DNA of 64,000 nucleotides from Viola odorata. Lineage: Eukaryota > Streptophyta > Magnoliopsida > Malpighiales > Violaceae. The notes beneath the pieces are model-generated. The model worked only from the letters and a program-made list of their open reading frames with translations. It was not told the origin of the DNA and did not search any database. Each line of letters starts with the position of its first letter. The first letter of the stretch is position 1. A program made the position numbers and the translations under genes. Positions 1-9,999 of this stretch are shown in pieces. Location of the stretch: the NCBI GenBank assembly GCA_963691705.1, contig OY829539.1:45517656-45581655 (forward strand). Direction: 5' to 3'.

Positions 1-2265
1 CGCATCATACATATTGAATTTAATCAATTCACCACAAAATTCAAGAGTTAAACATCCATCAAACACATCAATCTTAGCACGTGCTGTTCTTAGAAAGGGT
101 CTTCCAAGAATTACATCAGTAGTCTTGGTAACATCTTCATTATTCATATCAAGCACATAAAAATCTACAGGAAATACAAATTCACTCACTTTTACTAAGA
201 CATCTTCCACAACTCCTACTGGATAGATAACAGATCTATCCGCAAGTTGAACAACAACCCTTGTCTCCTTCAAAGAACCAATATTCAATGTTTCAAACAT
301 GGACAAAGACATAACATTTATTCCTGCACCAAGATCACACAAAGCTTTTTCTATATCTTTGTTTCCTATTGTACAAGGTATTACAAACGTACCTTGATCT
401 TTGCATTTTGTAGGAAGACTCTTTTGAAACATTGCCGACACATTCTCGCTAAAGCTTACCCTTTCTATGTTTGCTATCTTCTGCTTGTTAGTACAGAGGT
501 CCTTCAAGAATTTGGCATACTTGGGAACCTGAGAAATCATATCTAACAAAGGCACATTAATAGCAACTTTTTGAAAAATCTCAAGGATTTTCTTCTCATC
601 CCTTTCCTTCTTGGTTTTTAAAGACCTTTCTGGAAAGGGTGGAAGAATTACCTGCGGTTCTGGAACACTATTCTGGCCTACTGGAGCTTCTTCAGATTGA
701 ATGGGAATGTCTTGTAGGACTTCTGCCTCAGGTTTAGATTGTTGCTCTGGTGCGTCCATCCCAAGGCCTAGGGATGGACCGTCTCTGGGGGGTAAATCTC
801 TCCCGCTCCTCAAAGTTATAGCATTTATCCCGTGCTTGGGGTTATCAACCGTGTTCGATGGCAACTGTCCAGAGGTGTTTTGTTGGTTCATAGCTAGTTG
901 TGCCATCTGTCTTTGGAGGTCAGCAATGGTGGATTGTGTAGATTGTATAAATGGTTGTAGGATTTGCTTGAGTGTTTCTTCAATGGGTGGTTGAGGTGGT
1001 GCCGGTAATTGCAGTGGTTGTTGAGGTGCTGGTAATTGAGGTTGAGTAGGCAGGTGGTTGCCTTGATTATTTTGGTAATTTTGCTGGGGTCTAGGCTTGA
1101 AATTCCTCCACTCAAACGGAGGTTGTTGTTGATTTTGACCCCACCCATAGTGAGGGTAATTCTTCCAGCCTTGGTTACTGGTGTTGGAGTATGAATTTCC
1201 TTGTTGTGGCATGGCGGAATTGACTTGCTCAGTAGGGTCTGCAATGAGCGGACACTCGTGTGTCATATGCCCTATTTGACAACAAACTCCACAAGGAATA
1301 ACCTGCTGAGGTGGAATTTGCTGAATCTGGGCGATGGTGGCTGGAAAATTCTTCATAAAAGCAGAGACTTCTTCCATATGTCTCTTTATGGCAGCCACGT
1401 TCATGTTGTTGGTTGGTGTTGAGCGTTCATCGGTGTCATTCTGTTCACAATTGTCAGCCAATGTTTGAATGAGAGCCCTTGCTCTGCTTGGAGTTAAATC
1501 CAACAAAGCACCTCCGAATGCCGAATCAAGGTTTTTCTTATCTTTGATGCTCATTCCATCATAGAAAAATTGAATGAGAGACTGTTCAGCCACACCGTGA
1601 GTTGGGAAAATCTCTTGAAGATCCTTGAATCTTTGATGATACTCCCCAAAAGATTCATCACTACGTTGTTGAATGGAAACCAAATTTTTCCTAGCTGCAC
1701 CGGCCTTAGTAGCTGACCAATACTTCTTGAGAAAGGTAGTAGCCATGTCTGCCCAAGTGTTAATGGAATTGTGAGGTAGGCTGAAGAACCAACTCTTGGC
1801 GGAGTCTTCTAAAGACCATGGAAAAGCTCTCAACTTGGCTCTTTCAACACTCACTCCAGTCGGTTTTAGAGCATCACACTCAAACTGGAATTTCTGGAGA
1901 TGTTTGTAAGGATTTTCGGATGCATGTCCTCTAAATTTACTGAGGTTGTGCATGACATTTGACTTCACGGCCCAGTCATTTGGGACTGGGCGGTAGTTGA
2001 TACACAGGAAAGTCTCCTGTTCAGCTCCTTGATTGAGCTCCCGAAGGGTAGGTTCAAGTGGATTCGCCATTTCTGATTCAGCTTCAGCTTCTGGTTCTGA
2101 TCGTGAGTCTATCCCAAGGCCTAGGGATGGACTCCCCTCCGCTTCTGAATCTGACCCAAGTGATGAATACTCGCTAAACTTTCTCTTCGAGAGTCTGATT
2201 GCTGTTTCGGTTCTTGAGATTTCTGAAATGTATGGTAATGGTTGTGAACTGGTAGACCTGGTCAT
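1..2265 (-). CDS. Athila-like gag-protease polyprotein, partial (runs off left edge)
   Basis: Structural polyprotein of a Ty3/gypsy element of the Athila lineage: gag packages element RNA, and the protease matures it. I translated the minus strand from the ATG at 2265 to base 1 (about 755 codons) and found no stop. A retrotransposon gag domain lies near residues 100-210. A CX2CX4HX4C zinc knuckle (CGVCCQIGHMTHEC) lies near residue 325, a proline/glutamine-rich linker follows, then the Athila-typical ITLRSG near residue 480. An aspartic protease with active-site DLGAG lies near residue 643. The primer binding site is 32 bp upstream, which supports this start. Two copies of a 26-bp palindrome are read in frame as PSLGLGMD/PSLGLGID. 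Reverse transcriptase and integrase would lie outside the window. The open frame suggests a young insertion. Confidence 0.85.
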   Translation of the reverse strand, partial: MTRSTSSQPLPYISEISRTETAIRLSKRKFSEYSSLGSDSEAEGSPSLGLGIDSRSEPEAEAESEMANPLEPTLRELNQGAEQETFLCINYRPVPNDWAVKSNVMHNLSKFRGHASENPYKHLQKFQFECDALKPTGVSVERAKLRAFPWSLEDSAKSWFFSLPHNSINTWADMATTFLKKYWSATKAGAARKNLVSIQQRSDESFGEYHQRFKDLQEIFPTHGVAEQSLIQFFYDGMSIKDKKNLDSAFGGALLDLTPSRARALIQTLADNCEQNDTDERSTPTNNMNVAAIKRHMEEVSAFMKNFPATIAQIQQIPPQQVIPCGVCCQIGHMTHECPLIADPTEQVNSAMPQQGNSYSNTSNQGWKNYPHYGWGQNQQQPPFEWRNFKPRPQQNYQNNQGNHLPTQPQLPAPQQPLQLPAPPQPPIEETLKQILQPFIQSTQSTIADLQRQMAQLAMNQQNTSGQLPSNTVDNPKHGINAITLRSGRDLPPRDGPSLGLGMDAPEQQSKPEAEVLQDIPIQSEEAPVGQNSVPEPQVILPPFPERSLKTKKERDEKKILEIFQKVAINVPLLDMISQVPKYAKFLKDLCTNKQKIANIERVSFSENVSAMFQKSLPTKCKDQGTFVIPCTIGNKDIEKALCDLGAGINVMSLSMFETLNIGSLKETRVVVQLADRSVIYPVGVVEDVLVKVSEFVFPVDFYVLDMNNEDVTKTTDVILGRPFLRTARAKIDVFDGCLTLEFCGELIKFNMYDA
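754..779. repeat. Palindromic motif P1, copy 1 (in gag)
   Basis: A 26-bp near-perfect palindrome with arms GTCCATCCC and GGGATGGAC around AAGGCCTA. It is read in frame in gag as PSLGLGMD. Confidence 0.85.
2107..2132. repeat. Palindromic motif P1, copy 2 (N-terminal gag)
   Basis: Same palindrome with one arm substitution (GTCTATCCC), read in frame near gag residue 50 as PSLGLGID, in an acidic, serine-rich segment of the kind that tolerates insertions. Confidence 0.85.
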
Positions 2266-2296
2266 GAACAAGAAAAACAAAAATTAGTACACGTTG

Positions 2297-2314
2297 TCCC
2301 CGGCAACGGCGCCA
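2297..2314 (-). promoter_or_regulatory. Primer binding site (tRNA-Asp type)
   Basis: On the minus strand this reads TGGCGCCGTTGCCGGGGA, complementary to the 3' end of plant tRNA-Asp, the usual minus-strand primer of Athila elements. It sits 5 bp inside the LTR edge at 2320 and upstream of gag, so the left element is read right to left. Confidence 0.85.
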
Positions 2315-2943
2315 AAATATGGCAGGGCCGTCGCATGCCCTGCATAAATAATGTGAATTACAACTCTATGCTGGTACAAAATATAATGTGCACAGTGGAG
2401 AGAGGATCGATCCGCAGGGACAAGCTAGTCTAATTTCCAAGCTTCCTGAAAATGAACAGATGCAGTCAATGTCTTGGGATGAGGTTGCAAAACAAATCGA
2501 AGTAAAGGGTTGAATGTAAGCAAGTAGACAAATTAATCATGCAGTAGGATGTTTGTAAATGAGAGAAAATCAAAAGAGTGAGCAACTCCCGGTAGAGATC
2601 ATTGTGAAGGGACAATCTTATGTTGTTGATCATTGACAAAAATATTTTCAAAATGGTTTTATAGAGGAACTTGGGGACAGCTATTCACCGTACCAAATCT
2701 CACTTAAAAAGAAAATACAATTAATGGCCCTAATCATCTACAACTAATTCTATAAGGTTTTAATCCACCACCTTGTTGGATTCATTGGCTGTCACACAAG
2801 CAATCCTAATAAGGGAACTAAATACTTAAAGAACCGTGAAGAGATTGATAAAATCTATGAGATATTCCTCTAGAAAATGGGACGAATACTTCAACCCAAA
2901 AGGCTGGTCTAATGACAACATTCCTGCCTCACCACCCAGGAAG

Positions 2944-2968
2944 GTCCATCCCAAGGCCTAGGGTGGGA
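2944..2968. repeat. Palindromic motif P1, copy 3 (LTR)
   Basis: GTCCATCCCAAGGCCTAGGG followed by a decayed right arm (TGGGA). It lies in the LTR, outside any coding frame. Confidence 0.8.
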
Positions 2969-3707
2969 AAACAATCTAACTCTCTTCTCTTCCAGCAAAA
3001 CGGGTCTAGGATCCCATAACCCTGCTGGTATGTGTCTACTTAAAATCATTCAATCCAAAAATTGTTAGATAATGACAGTAATCATTCAAGACAAGAATTA
3101 AGTTGATCAAGCCTAATCTTAACAAGAATAAATTGGCATTAAATCAAGAGAAAAAGAGATATAAAACACATTTATATTTAAAGATCAACAAGTCTCTCAA
3201 CAAACATAGATTGTCTCCCTCTAGATCCCTACCAGGAATCTAGAGGTTTAGCTGCTGCTCATAATGAAAATACAAAATAAATGTTTAAAAATGAAAAACC
3301 GAAATTCTGAAAAAAATGGATGAAGTGATATTGAGCTTTCTCCTTTTGATTTCTCTCCCGTTCCTTCTTTTTCTTTTCTCTCTACGTTGCTGGGCTATTT
3401 CTATCATTCCCAAGGGTCCAGCCTCTACATAAATTAATTGCAGCACTCATGAACATGTGCTGCCAAACCAGGCTAGAGCTGAGCACTTCTTCGCTTTTGG
3501 AGAGAATATTCTTGAATAATACAAGGGGAAGTGCTTCTTACATTCTTCCATTGATGTCCCCTTGGCTCTTCTGCAAGGTGGAAGAGGGAATCCAGGCACT
3601 AATACTCGTGCTAATGTCCTCCAAGTTCCAAGCTGGCTGAACCAGCACTAACAAATAAAATACAAAAGTATGCTCAGTGCTGTCCAGGCTGGAACTCTGA
3701 CAGGCGA

Positions 3708-3732
3708 GTCCATCCCAAGGCCTAGGGATGGA
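3708..3732. repeat. Palindromic motif P1, copy 4 (LTR)
   Basis: GTCCATCCC, central AAGGCCTA, then GGGATGGA. Second LTR copy, toward the outer end of the LTR. Confidence 0.85.
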
Positions 3733-3894
3733 TCCGAAATGCTCCCAGCAGAAAACTTCAAACCAAGACTGATTGATTTAGCTCCAACCTTCAAGCTTTT
3801 TGTTCCTTTTCCTCATTTAACGATCATTAAGCCTGCAAAGCAAAATAGGAAGGAAACAAGCTCAAAGTAGCAATAATATTACCTAAATTCATAG

Positions 3895-5540
3895 GGAAAA
3901 AGGTAATAAAACATAGTAAATAAACCATAAATCAGTCCATTCCGTTAGTTTGACTAACGGATCGTTAAATGTGACTGACGCTAGGCAGTTGCAAAAAAAA
4001 AAAAAATTTGTTTTTATTTTCATTTTTTGAAAAATAATATAATTAATTTTAAAAAATCTGAAAAATAATATAATTAATTTTAAAATTCAGAAAAATAATA
4101 TAATTAATTTTAAAAATTCAGAAAAATAATGTATTAATTTAAAAAATCCCAAAAAATACTGTAATTAATTTTAAAAATACAGAAAATTAATATATTTCAT
4201 TTAAAAAATTCAAAAAATACTATAATTAATTTTTAAAATATATAAAAATAATATAATTCCTTCCTTTCTTTTTCTTTTTAAATCTAAAAGTTTTCAATTT
4301 ATTTTCAGCATCTTTAACTTTTAATATTATCAATTAATGCCTCAACTATTTTATTATTTATTTATTAAAATAAATTACATCCTTTTAATTCATCATTTTA
4401 ATATAATTAACTTAACACTCTATTTTTATTATTTATTTATTAAAATGCTCCTCCAGAATTATTTTTTTTTATAAAAAAGAAGGTATTTTAGAATACCTCT
4501 TTTTAGGTGTAGTAGTGCCATAATAATAATAATGATTAATGGATGCTGAAGTTCACTCCATTTCCACTAGAACAGCACCAACCAAACGCAAACCCTAAAC
4601 CAGTTAACCCACACAGCACCAACCAAATACAGCAGCCACAGCCAGCCTCCCCAACGCCACCACCATCACAACAAATCATCAAACCCGAATTTCCTCACCA
4701 CCACAGCCGGCCTCCCACCACCGCCGCACCTCCACAACGCCACCACCATCACAAACACCCACTGCTAAACACTGCCAAACACCACAAACCCAAATCAATC
4801 CATCAATCCATCAATCAAATCCAATCCTAATCTTCAATTTATACCGAAACAAAAGGTAAGAGAAGAAAAGAAAGAAAATAAAAGGAAATAAAAAAGAGAG
4901 CATGCCCATTGATTGATGTTGTTGCTGTGTAAAAAAAGAAAGGAGTTGGATATGGTGCTTCCAAGAACAACCCCATCTCCCAAATTCTAAGCTTGAAAGT
5001 ACAACAACTTCCTTCTTTCCAGATCTGGATCTAACCTTATTGTTGTAGATTCGCTTAAAAGCACAACAGCATGCTTCTTTTTGTAGATCTGGATCTATTA
5101 GAGAGAGGGAAGTGAGGAGGAAGAAGATGAAAAGATTAAAAATTAAAAAAAGAAAAGAAGATGAACAACGCAGGGGAGATGGATTCATCATTTAATTTGT
5201 AGGAAAATTAAAAGAAGAAAAAGAAGAAAAATATAACAACGTAGTATATATAAAGAAAAGATTTTTTCTGAATTTTATTTTGATTTTTTTTAATTTATAA
5301 GAAAATAAGAAATGAAAAAAGAAAAAAAGAATTTTGAAACCGGAACAACCGGTTTCTTTTTTTTTTGTAACTGGCTGTAATGGGGTCATCCTTGACCGTC
5401 TGTTAGTTTGACTGATGGCAGGGACCCCAATTTTGTTAAACTTTAGTTCAGAGACCTCCATTTGAATTTTTTTAGTCCAGGGGAGGAGTCTGTTTTTGGG
5501 CCTAAGTTCAGGGGGATTTTACACTATTGACCCATAGTAT
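3895..5540. mobile_element. Putative non-autonomous element with diverged inverted ends
   Basis: An AT-rich block between the two Athila remnants. Its ends are loosely inverted copies. Near 3950 is TTAGTTTGACTAACGG followed by AGGCAGTTGCAAAAAAAA. Near 5360-5420, in inverted orientation, are TTTTTTTTTGTAACTGGCTG and GTTAGTTTGACTGATGG. The outer right end (CAGGGGGATTTTACACTATTG) stops just before the Athila integrase frame resumes. No transposase is visible; the small ORFs at 4543-4830 and 4811-5461 are low complexity. A Mutator-like or similar element is possible, but I could not fix the termini or a target duplication. Confidence 0.35.
4028..4258. repeat. AT-rich tandem repeat, about 31 bp x 7-8
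   Basis: Successive degenerate units of the form GAAAAATAATATAATTAATT plus TTAAAAAATTC, diverging toward the right end. No coding potential. Confidence 0.75.
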
Positions 5541-6183
5541 TATTGTTTCTCTTTTCAGGAAGTATGGTGTAACCTACAAAGTCTCCACTGCATACCACCC
5601 TCAGTTAAATGGCCAAGCGGAGGTGTCAAACAGAGAAGTCAAATCGATCTTAGCTAAGACTGTTGGCTTAGATCGACGAGATTGGAGCCAAAGGTTGGAT
5701 GATGCGCTATGGGCGTATAGAACTGCTTACAAATCCCCCATAGGAATGACTCCTTACAAATTGGTGTATGGGAAAGCCTGTCACCTGCTAGTAGGTATGC
5801 AACATAGAGCTTATTGGGTAATTCGGAAATGCAATCTAAGGTACGACCAAGCAGGTGAGGAAAGGAAACTCCAAATCCACGAAATAGAAGAATTAAGGAA
5901 TCAAGCATATGATAACCAGCTCTTAGCTAAGATCAGGATGAAAACATATCATGACAGTAAGATTGTTGAGAAGAATCTCCAACTTGGGGGAAAAGTCCTT
6001 CTTTACAATTCACGATTTAAGCTCTTCCCAAGTAAGCTTAAAACCAAATGGGAGGGTCCATATGTTATCACTAATATCTACCCTCATGGTGCAGTGGATA
6101 TTAAGAATGAAAAGACAGGGATTGTGTTCAAGGTCAATGGACAGCGACTCAAACCATTCCTAGAAGGATTTCCAACGTTTTAG
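5527..6183 (+). pseudogene. Athila-like integrase, C-terminal part only
   Basis: The 218-codon frame is the end of an Athila-lineage integrase, which inserts element DNA into the genome. Visible are the core-domain end around the catalytic glutamate ([17 protein letters not shown]), the segment [20 protein letters not shown], the conserved YGKACHL, and a basic C-terminal tail with [10 protein letters not shown]. The zinc-binding domain, the two catalytic aspartates and everything upstream are missing, so the element was cut here, at the border of the AT-rich block. A perfect palindrome TCTTAGCTAAGA (5648-5659) is in frame as part of ILAKT. Confidence 0.8.
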
Positions 6184-6729
6184 GAAAATCAGGCGATTAA
6201 CGCCCCACCTGAGATTCATTAAAAGAACAGTAAAGTCATGCCTAGGACTATAACTAGGGCGCTACATGGGAGGCAACCCATACCTTTTATTTTCAGTCCT
6301 CTTGAATAAATTTATTGTTCAAATTTTGCCAGTACCACTAATTGATTTTCTCTTGCTGAAATTTTCAGGGAGTTTGTGAAAGTTTTTTTTTTTTCAGGAG
6401 TGATTTTGAGGATCTAAGTGTGGTGAGGAGTACATTTGATCTTGGCCACTTTTTGTTCAGCCTTGGGCTGATTGACACGCGGAGAAAAAGGAAGAAAAGA
6501 AAAAGGTAGCGTGTTCAAGGGAGGAGAAAAAGAAGGGATAACGGTCATATTTTTAAAATTATTAATCATGATTTGGAAATTAATTTTTCCAAATTTTAAT
6601 TAATAGTTATCTTTGAAGAATCATTCTCCTTACCTCCCACAAACACTAAATCCCTAAAATCTCGCCCTCTCTCTCTTATCTCTCAAAATCACCTCAGCTA
6701 AAATCGCTCCACTCTCCTACTTCCAACCC
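6184..6729 (+). promoter_or_regulatory. Athila spacer between pol and env-like ORF
   Basis: Non-coding. It contains GGGAGGCAACCCA (about 6269-6281), a short motif I recognise from this position in Athila elements, and pyrimidine-rich tracts ending in CAG (about 6368 and 6396) that could be splice acceptors for a subgenomic env-like RNA. A purine-rich TAAGTGTGGTGAGG lies at 6415-6428 and is repeated at 8771 and 9803. Confidence 0.45.
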
Positions 6730-8682
6730 ATGATTCAATCAGCATTTAACATGGGAAAATCCAAGAGATCATCCACAAAGAAAGTGAAATCCACCCCGAT
6801 TAGGCAAGAATCTCCTACCCCCTCGCAATCTCCTTCTCTAACGAATCCAGAGGAGGATTTGCCACAAAACCTAAACGAGGCACTCGATATCGCAAGGACA
6901 ATCATGTCCATGGAAGTAGCCGCCTCTGATTCTCCGAAACAAATTCTCTCCACTCCTACTACAGTCTCCCTACCCAAAACCCAATCTAGGGTTAGCAAGC
7001 CGGCTGACTCTGAGGTTCAAGAGATTTCAGATTCCGAGCCTAGGTGTGAAGAAGGCTCAACCAAATCAAAGAAATCAGGGAAGAGGAAGGCAAACATGAG
7101 TGTTGAATCTGCCCCAGCCAAGAGGACGTGATCTGCGGCTGCCAAGGGCAAGAAGAAAGTAGATGGGGCCGATCTTGGCTCAGACTCTGATGCTGATGCG
7201 GTTGCAGTCTTGGCCAAGCCTGCGGCCAAGACTGCCAAGGTAACCCTTCCGCCCTTAAACTCTTTGAAAGGTTGTTTGAGGCCTGATACTCCTGATTTTA
7301 GGACTAAACTGACTGAAAAGCATACCTGTGAAATCACTTCTTTTGTTGTCCTTGATTTTTCATTTCTTGATGAATTGGGGGTGGGTAACAGAGTTAGGCA
7401 GTTTATATCTAATCTTGGGTGGGATTGTTTTTTCTATCTTCATATGCCCGCTTATGCTGAACTGTGTTTAGAGTTTCATTCCTCTTTCTGGATAGATCAG
7501 GAGAGATTGTATGCTAATGGTAGAGCTTTTCCTGATCTGAGTGCCACTGATGTTGTGCACTTTCGTTTGCTTGATAAATGGTGTCACTTTTCCATTGATG
7601 ATTTTAACCTTTTGCTTGGTTTTGTGACTGAGGATGGCCTCAAGTCTGATGAATATGTGAATGCCCCGACTGATTATCCCCCAGATTGGGATAAGGCAGC
7701 GGCCTATGGAGAATTGATTAGTGACCATGCTGCTAAGTTAAATAAAAATTCAAAGGCTCACCAGATCCGAGATCCTACTTTGAGGATTCTCCAAAGGATC
7801 CTTTCAATCAATCTCTCGGCCAAGACCACAGTCTCGGGTAATATTTCAAAACTTGAGACATTTTTGCTTTGGTGCATGCTGCATGAAAAAAGAGTCAATC
7901 TTGGCTATTGGATTACTAGGCAGATAAAAGCATGTGATTCTCTTCCTAGGATGATTTTAGGAACTCTAATTTCCCATTTGACTACTACTGCTAGGGGTAT
8001 AGATTTATCTACTTTGAATTTATATAAATCCGGTGCCATTAAGATCATGGATCTTAAGGCTTTTGACCAAATGGGTCATTTCCACGAGGAAAAAGGCTAT
8101 CTCTATTTTAATACAGGATTTACCCCAGTAGCAGATCACCTCTATGGGAAGAGGATCAACGGGAACTTCAAAGTTAAGCCAATTCAGATTGACGGTGCAA
8201 TAGAGGAGCCCAATCTTGGGCAAGATGACCAGATGCCTGAGCAGACCAATAGCCTCGGCATTGATCCTGACCACCCTGGACTTCCATAATGGGCCAACAG
8301 ATTCCTTGAGCTTGTGCAGATCCAGCTTCAAGCTTTCACGACAAATCAGAAGTTGTTTCACGACTTTCAAGACTCCTCTCAAAAATAGATACAACAGATT
8401 GTGGATCAGCAGCAATCTCTGTTTGCGAGCGTTGAATTGGCATAGAAGGAACGGCTGGATAAGTTCATGGAGCAACAGGACGCCAAGTACAAGTTCATCC
8501 AGGCACACTTAGAAGGAACTTTCACTTACATCAAGTCCATAGACAGAGTTGTTGTGCACATTCGCAATAAAGTGAATGACCACTTCAGCACCACGCGCGA
8601 CTCTAGTGATGCCTCAGATGAAGAAGAGGAACCAACACCTTCTGTGCAAGACCCGAAGCCTCCACCTTCCACATCTCAGTGA
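6730..8682 (+). pseudogene. Athila env-like ORF (plant transposon protein domain), four stops
   Basis: The extra ORF downstream of pol in Athila elements, sometimes called env-like; its function is not established. One continuous frame of about 650 codons starts at ATG 6730 and is broken by TGA 7129-7131, TAA 8287-8289, TAG 8386-8388 and TAG 8443-8445. The N-terminus is basic and serine/proline rich. The middle (codons about 200-470) matches the putative plant transposon protein domain (VRQFISNLGWDCFF, then FSIDDFNLLLGF). The C-terminus is glutamine-rich and possibly coiled, with an acidic tail (SSDASDEEEE). A 12-bp-arm inverted repeat (7204-7235) is read as VLAKPAAKTA. No transmembrane segment is evident, so an envelope role is doubtful. 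Confidence 0.75.
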
Positions 8683-9349
8683 ATATCCCCAGGTCGTGTC
8701 TTTCTTTCTTTATTTTTTAAATTTTTTGTGTCTTTTTCCCTCAATTACACATTGAGGACAATGTGTTCTCTAAGTGTGGTGAGGGGTGTTTTTAGGAAGT
8801 TTGTCTGGATATACATGTTCTGAAGTGTTTTTGGTGTGATTTCTTTGATCACATGAAATTTTTTGTGAATCTAGGCTAAGTTAGTTGGCCTAGATCGTCT
8901 GAAACAGAGTCCGATGCATGAATTTTTAGGAATGTGTGTTCTCTGTTTTGTTTGTGTGTCAGCGAAATATCTGGACTATGCCTAAAGCCTATTTTCTCGA
9001 GTATCTTAGCCTTGACCTTTAGCATCCTTCACCTTGTGACCCCATAGCTTATGAACACAACATGCTCAGCCTAGAGACATCCTTATTGTACATAATCATA
9101 GGGTCTAGCATTGTGTAACCGACTTGACACATAGGCAAACTTCCACCGAAAATACCTAATACCCCCTTAAGGAAAATTGTTAGTGGACAATGGAGTTTAA
9201 TGCCTTGTAATTATGCTGAATTGCTCTAATATAGAGAACTACTGCTATGCCTAGTATATTGCAGCTCTAGAAAAAAATATGAATAAAAATGTCTTGATGT
9301 TTCTACCTCACCAAGTGGAAATATTCAAGAAACTTTTAAAAGAGCAACG

Positions 9350-9403
<54 letters not shown>

Positions 9404-9802
9404 TTTCTGCCTCACTAAGCATTAACAATCAAGAAACTTTTAGCAATTCTGGCATAGTAAAATAAAACTTCAGGCAAGGTAATTAGATGATGATATTGAG
9501 CAATTGAATTAAATAGGGAAAATCCAAGTAGGTGGATGTCTTGCCTTGTTGAGTCTGTTGTGGAATGCAAAGATGTCATGGTCATGTGGAATTCGGATGT
9601 CTAGGGTGCTGATTAGGCTGTATTCATAAGGGTTGGGATCCATTGAGAAGTATGCCAACTATCATAGGCTAAGGATATTAAAGGAAATGGGCTAAGGGTA
9701 GTCTGTCTAGAAACTTTGTCACTGTCTTGTCGAGTCTGTCTGTTTTGAGTCTTTCTTTTTGTCTTAGTTAAGAGTCTAGTATGCTTGGGGGCAAGCATTG
9801 TT
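8683..9802 (+). other. Athila 3' untranslated region
   Basis: No gene. It contains CATTGAGGACAATGTG (about 8751-8766) followed by TAAGTGTGGTGAGG, an arrangement typical of Athila 3' regions. A palindrome-bearing segment lies at 8869-8895 (arms ATCTAGGC/GCCTAGAT). A (TA)n tract interrupts a diverged duplication. Confidence 0.55.
9359..9399. repeat. (TA)n microsatellite inside a local duplication
   Basis: About 20 TA units. The sequence before it (GATGTTTCTACCTCACCAAG, then TCAAGAAACTTTTA) recurs in diverged form right after it (GATGTTTCTGCCTCACTAAG, then TCAAGAAACTTTTA), so the microsatellite separates two copies of a roughly 50-bp segment. Confidence 0.9.
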
Positions 9803-9816
9803 TAAGTGTGGTGAGG
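9803..9816 (+). promoter_or_regulatory. Polypurine tract of the right Athila element
   Basis: TAAGTGTGGTGAGG follows GGGGGCAAGCATTG, an Athila-type pre-LTR sequence, and lies 2 bp before the first TG of the LTR. It would prime plus-strand synthesis. Near-identical copies at 6415 and 8771 may be decoy or central tracts. Confidence 0.6.
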
Positions 9817-9966
9817 TTTGATTGACGCTTTATTTCACGTGTTTTTACCACTTCAAAACTCCTTGTTTGTGGCAGAAACAATCCTTTTTACGTCAATCTA
9901 GCTTCCTTTGGAGGAATCTTAGGCAAGACTGGTTCTGGAAGAATCTAGTGCTGGAGCGAAAGACTG

Positions 9967-9999
9967 ACAGTCTTAGCCGCATATCTTGGCTAAGACTGT
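9967..9999. repeat. Palindromic motif P2, inverted repeat with 12-bp arms
   Basis: ACAGTCTTAGCC (9967-9978) and GGCTAAGACTGT (9988-9999) are perfect inverted arms around a 9-bp spacer. Other members: 5648-5659 (TCTTAGCTAAGA), 7204-7235 (GCAGTCTTGGCC and GGCCAAGACTGC), 8869-8895, 9917-9928 (TCTTAGGCAAGA), 10524-10560 and 11008-11023. Confidence 0.85.

Larger units (their letters stand above)
2320..3890 (-). repeat. 5' LTR of the left Athila-like element (outer edge uncertain)
   Basis: The inner edge is a TG (on the plus strand) at 2320, five bases from the primer binding site. The outer edge is not defined by sequence because the partner LTR is outside the window. I place it near 3.89 kb, where a different AT-rich block begins. 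The plus-strand ORFs inside show no protein similarity I recognise. Two copies of the element's 26-bp palindrome (2944 and 3708) lie here, matching the two in gag. Confidence 0.55.

Noticed and set aside
247..546. 99-codon plus-strand ORF
   Set aside because: Antisense to the gag-protease frame; no similarity or codon signal.
894..1244. 116-codon minus-strand ORF
   Set aside because: Out-of-frame shadow of the continuous Athila gag frame.
4543..4830. Proline/histidine-rich 95-codon ORF as a gene
   Set aside because: Low-complexity CCA-rich sequence, no homology, in a non-coding AT-rich block.
7017..7337. 106-codon minus-strand ORF
   Set aside because: Shadow of the env-like ORF in its repeated-word region.
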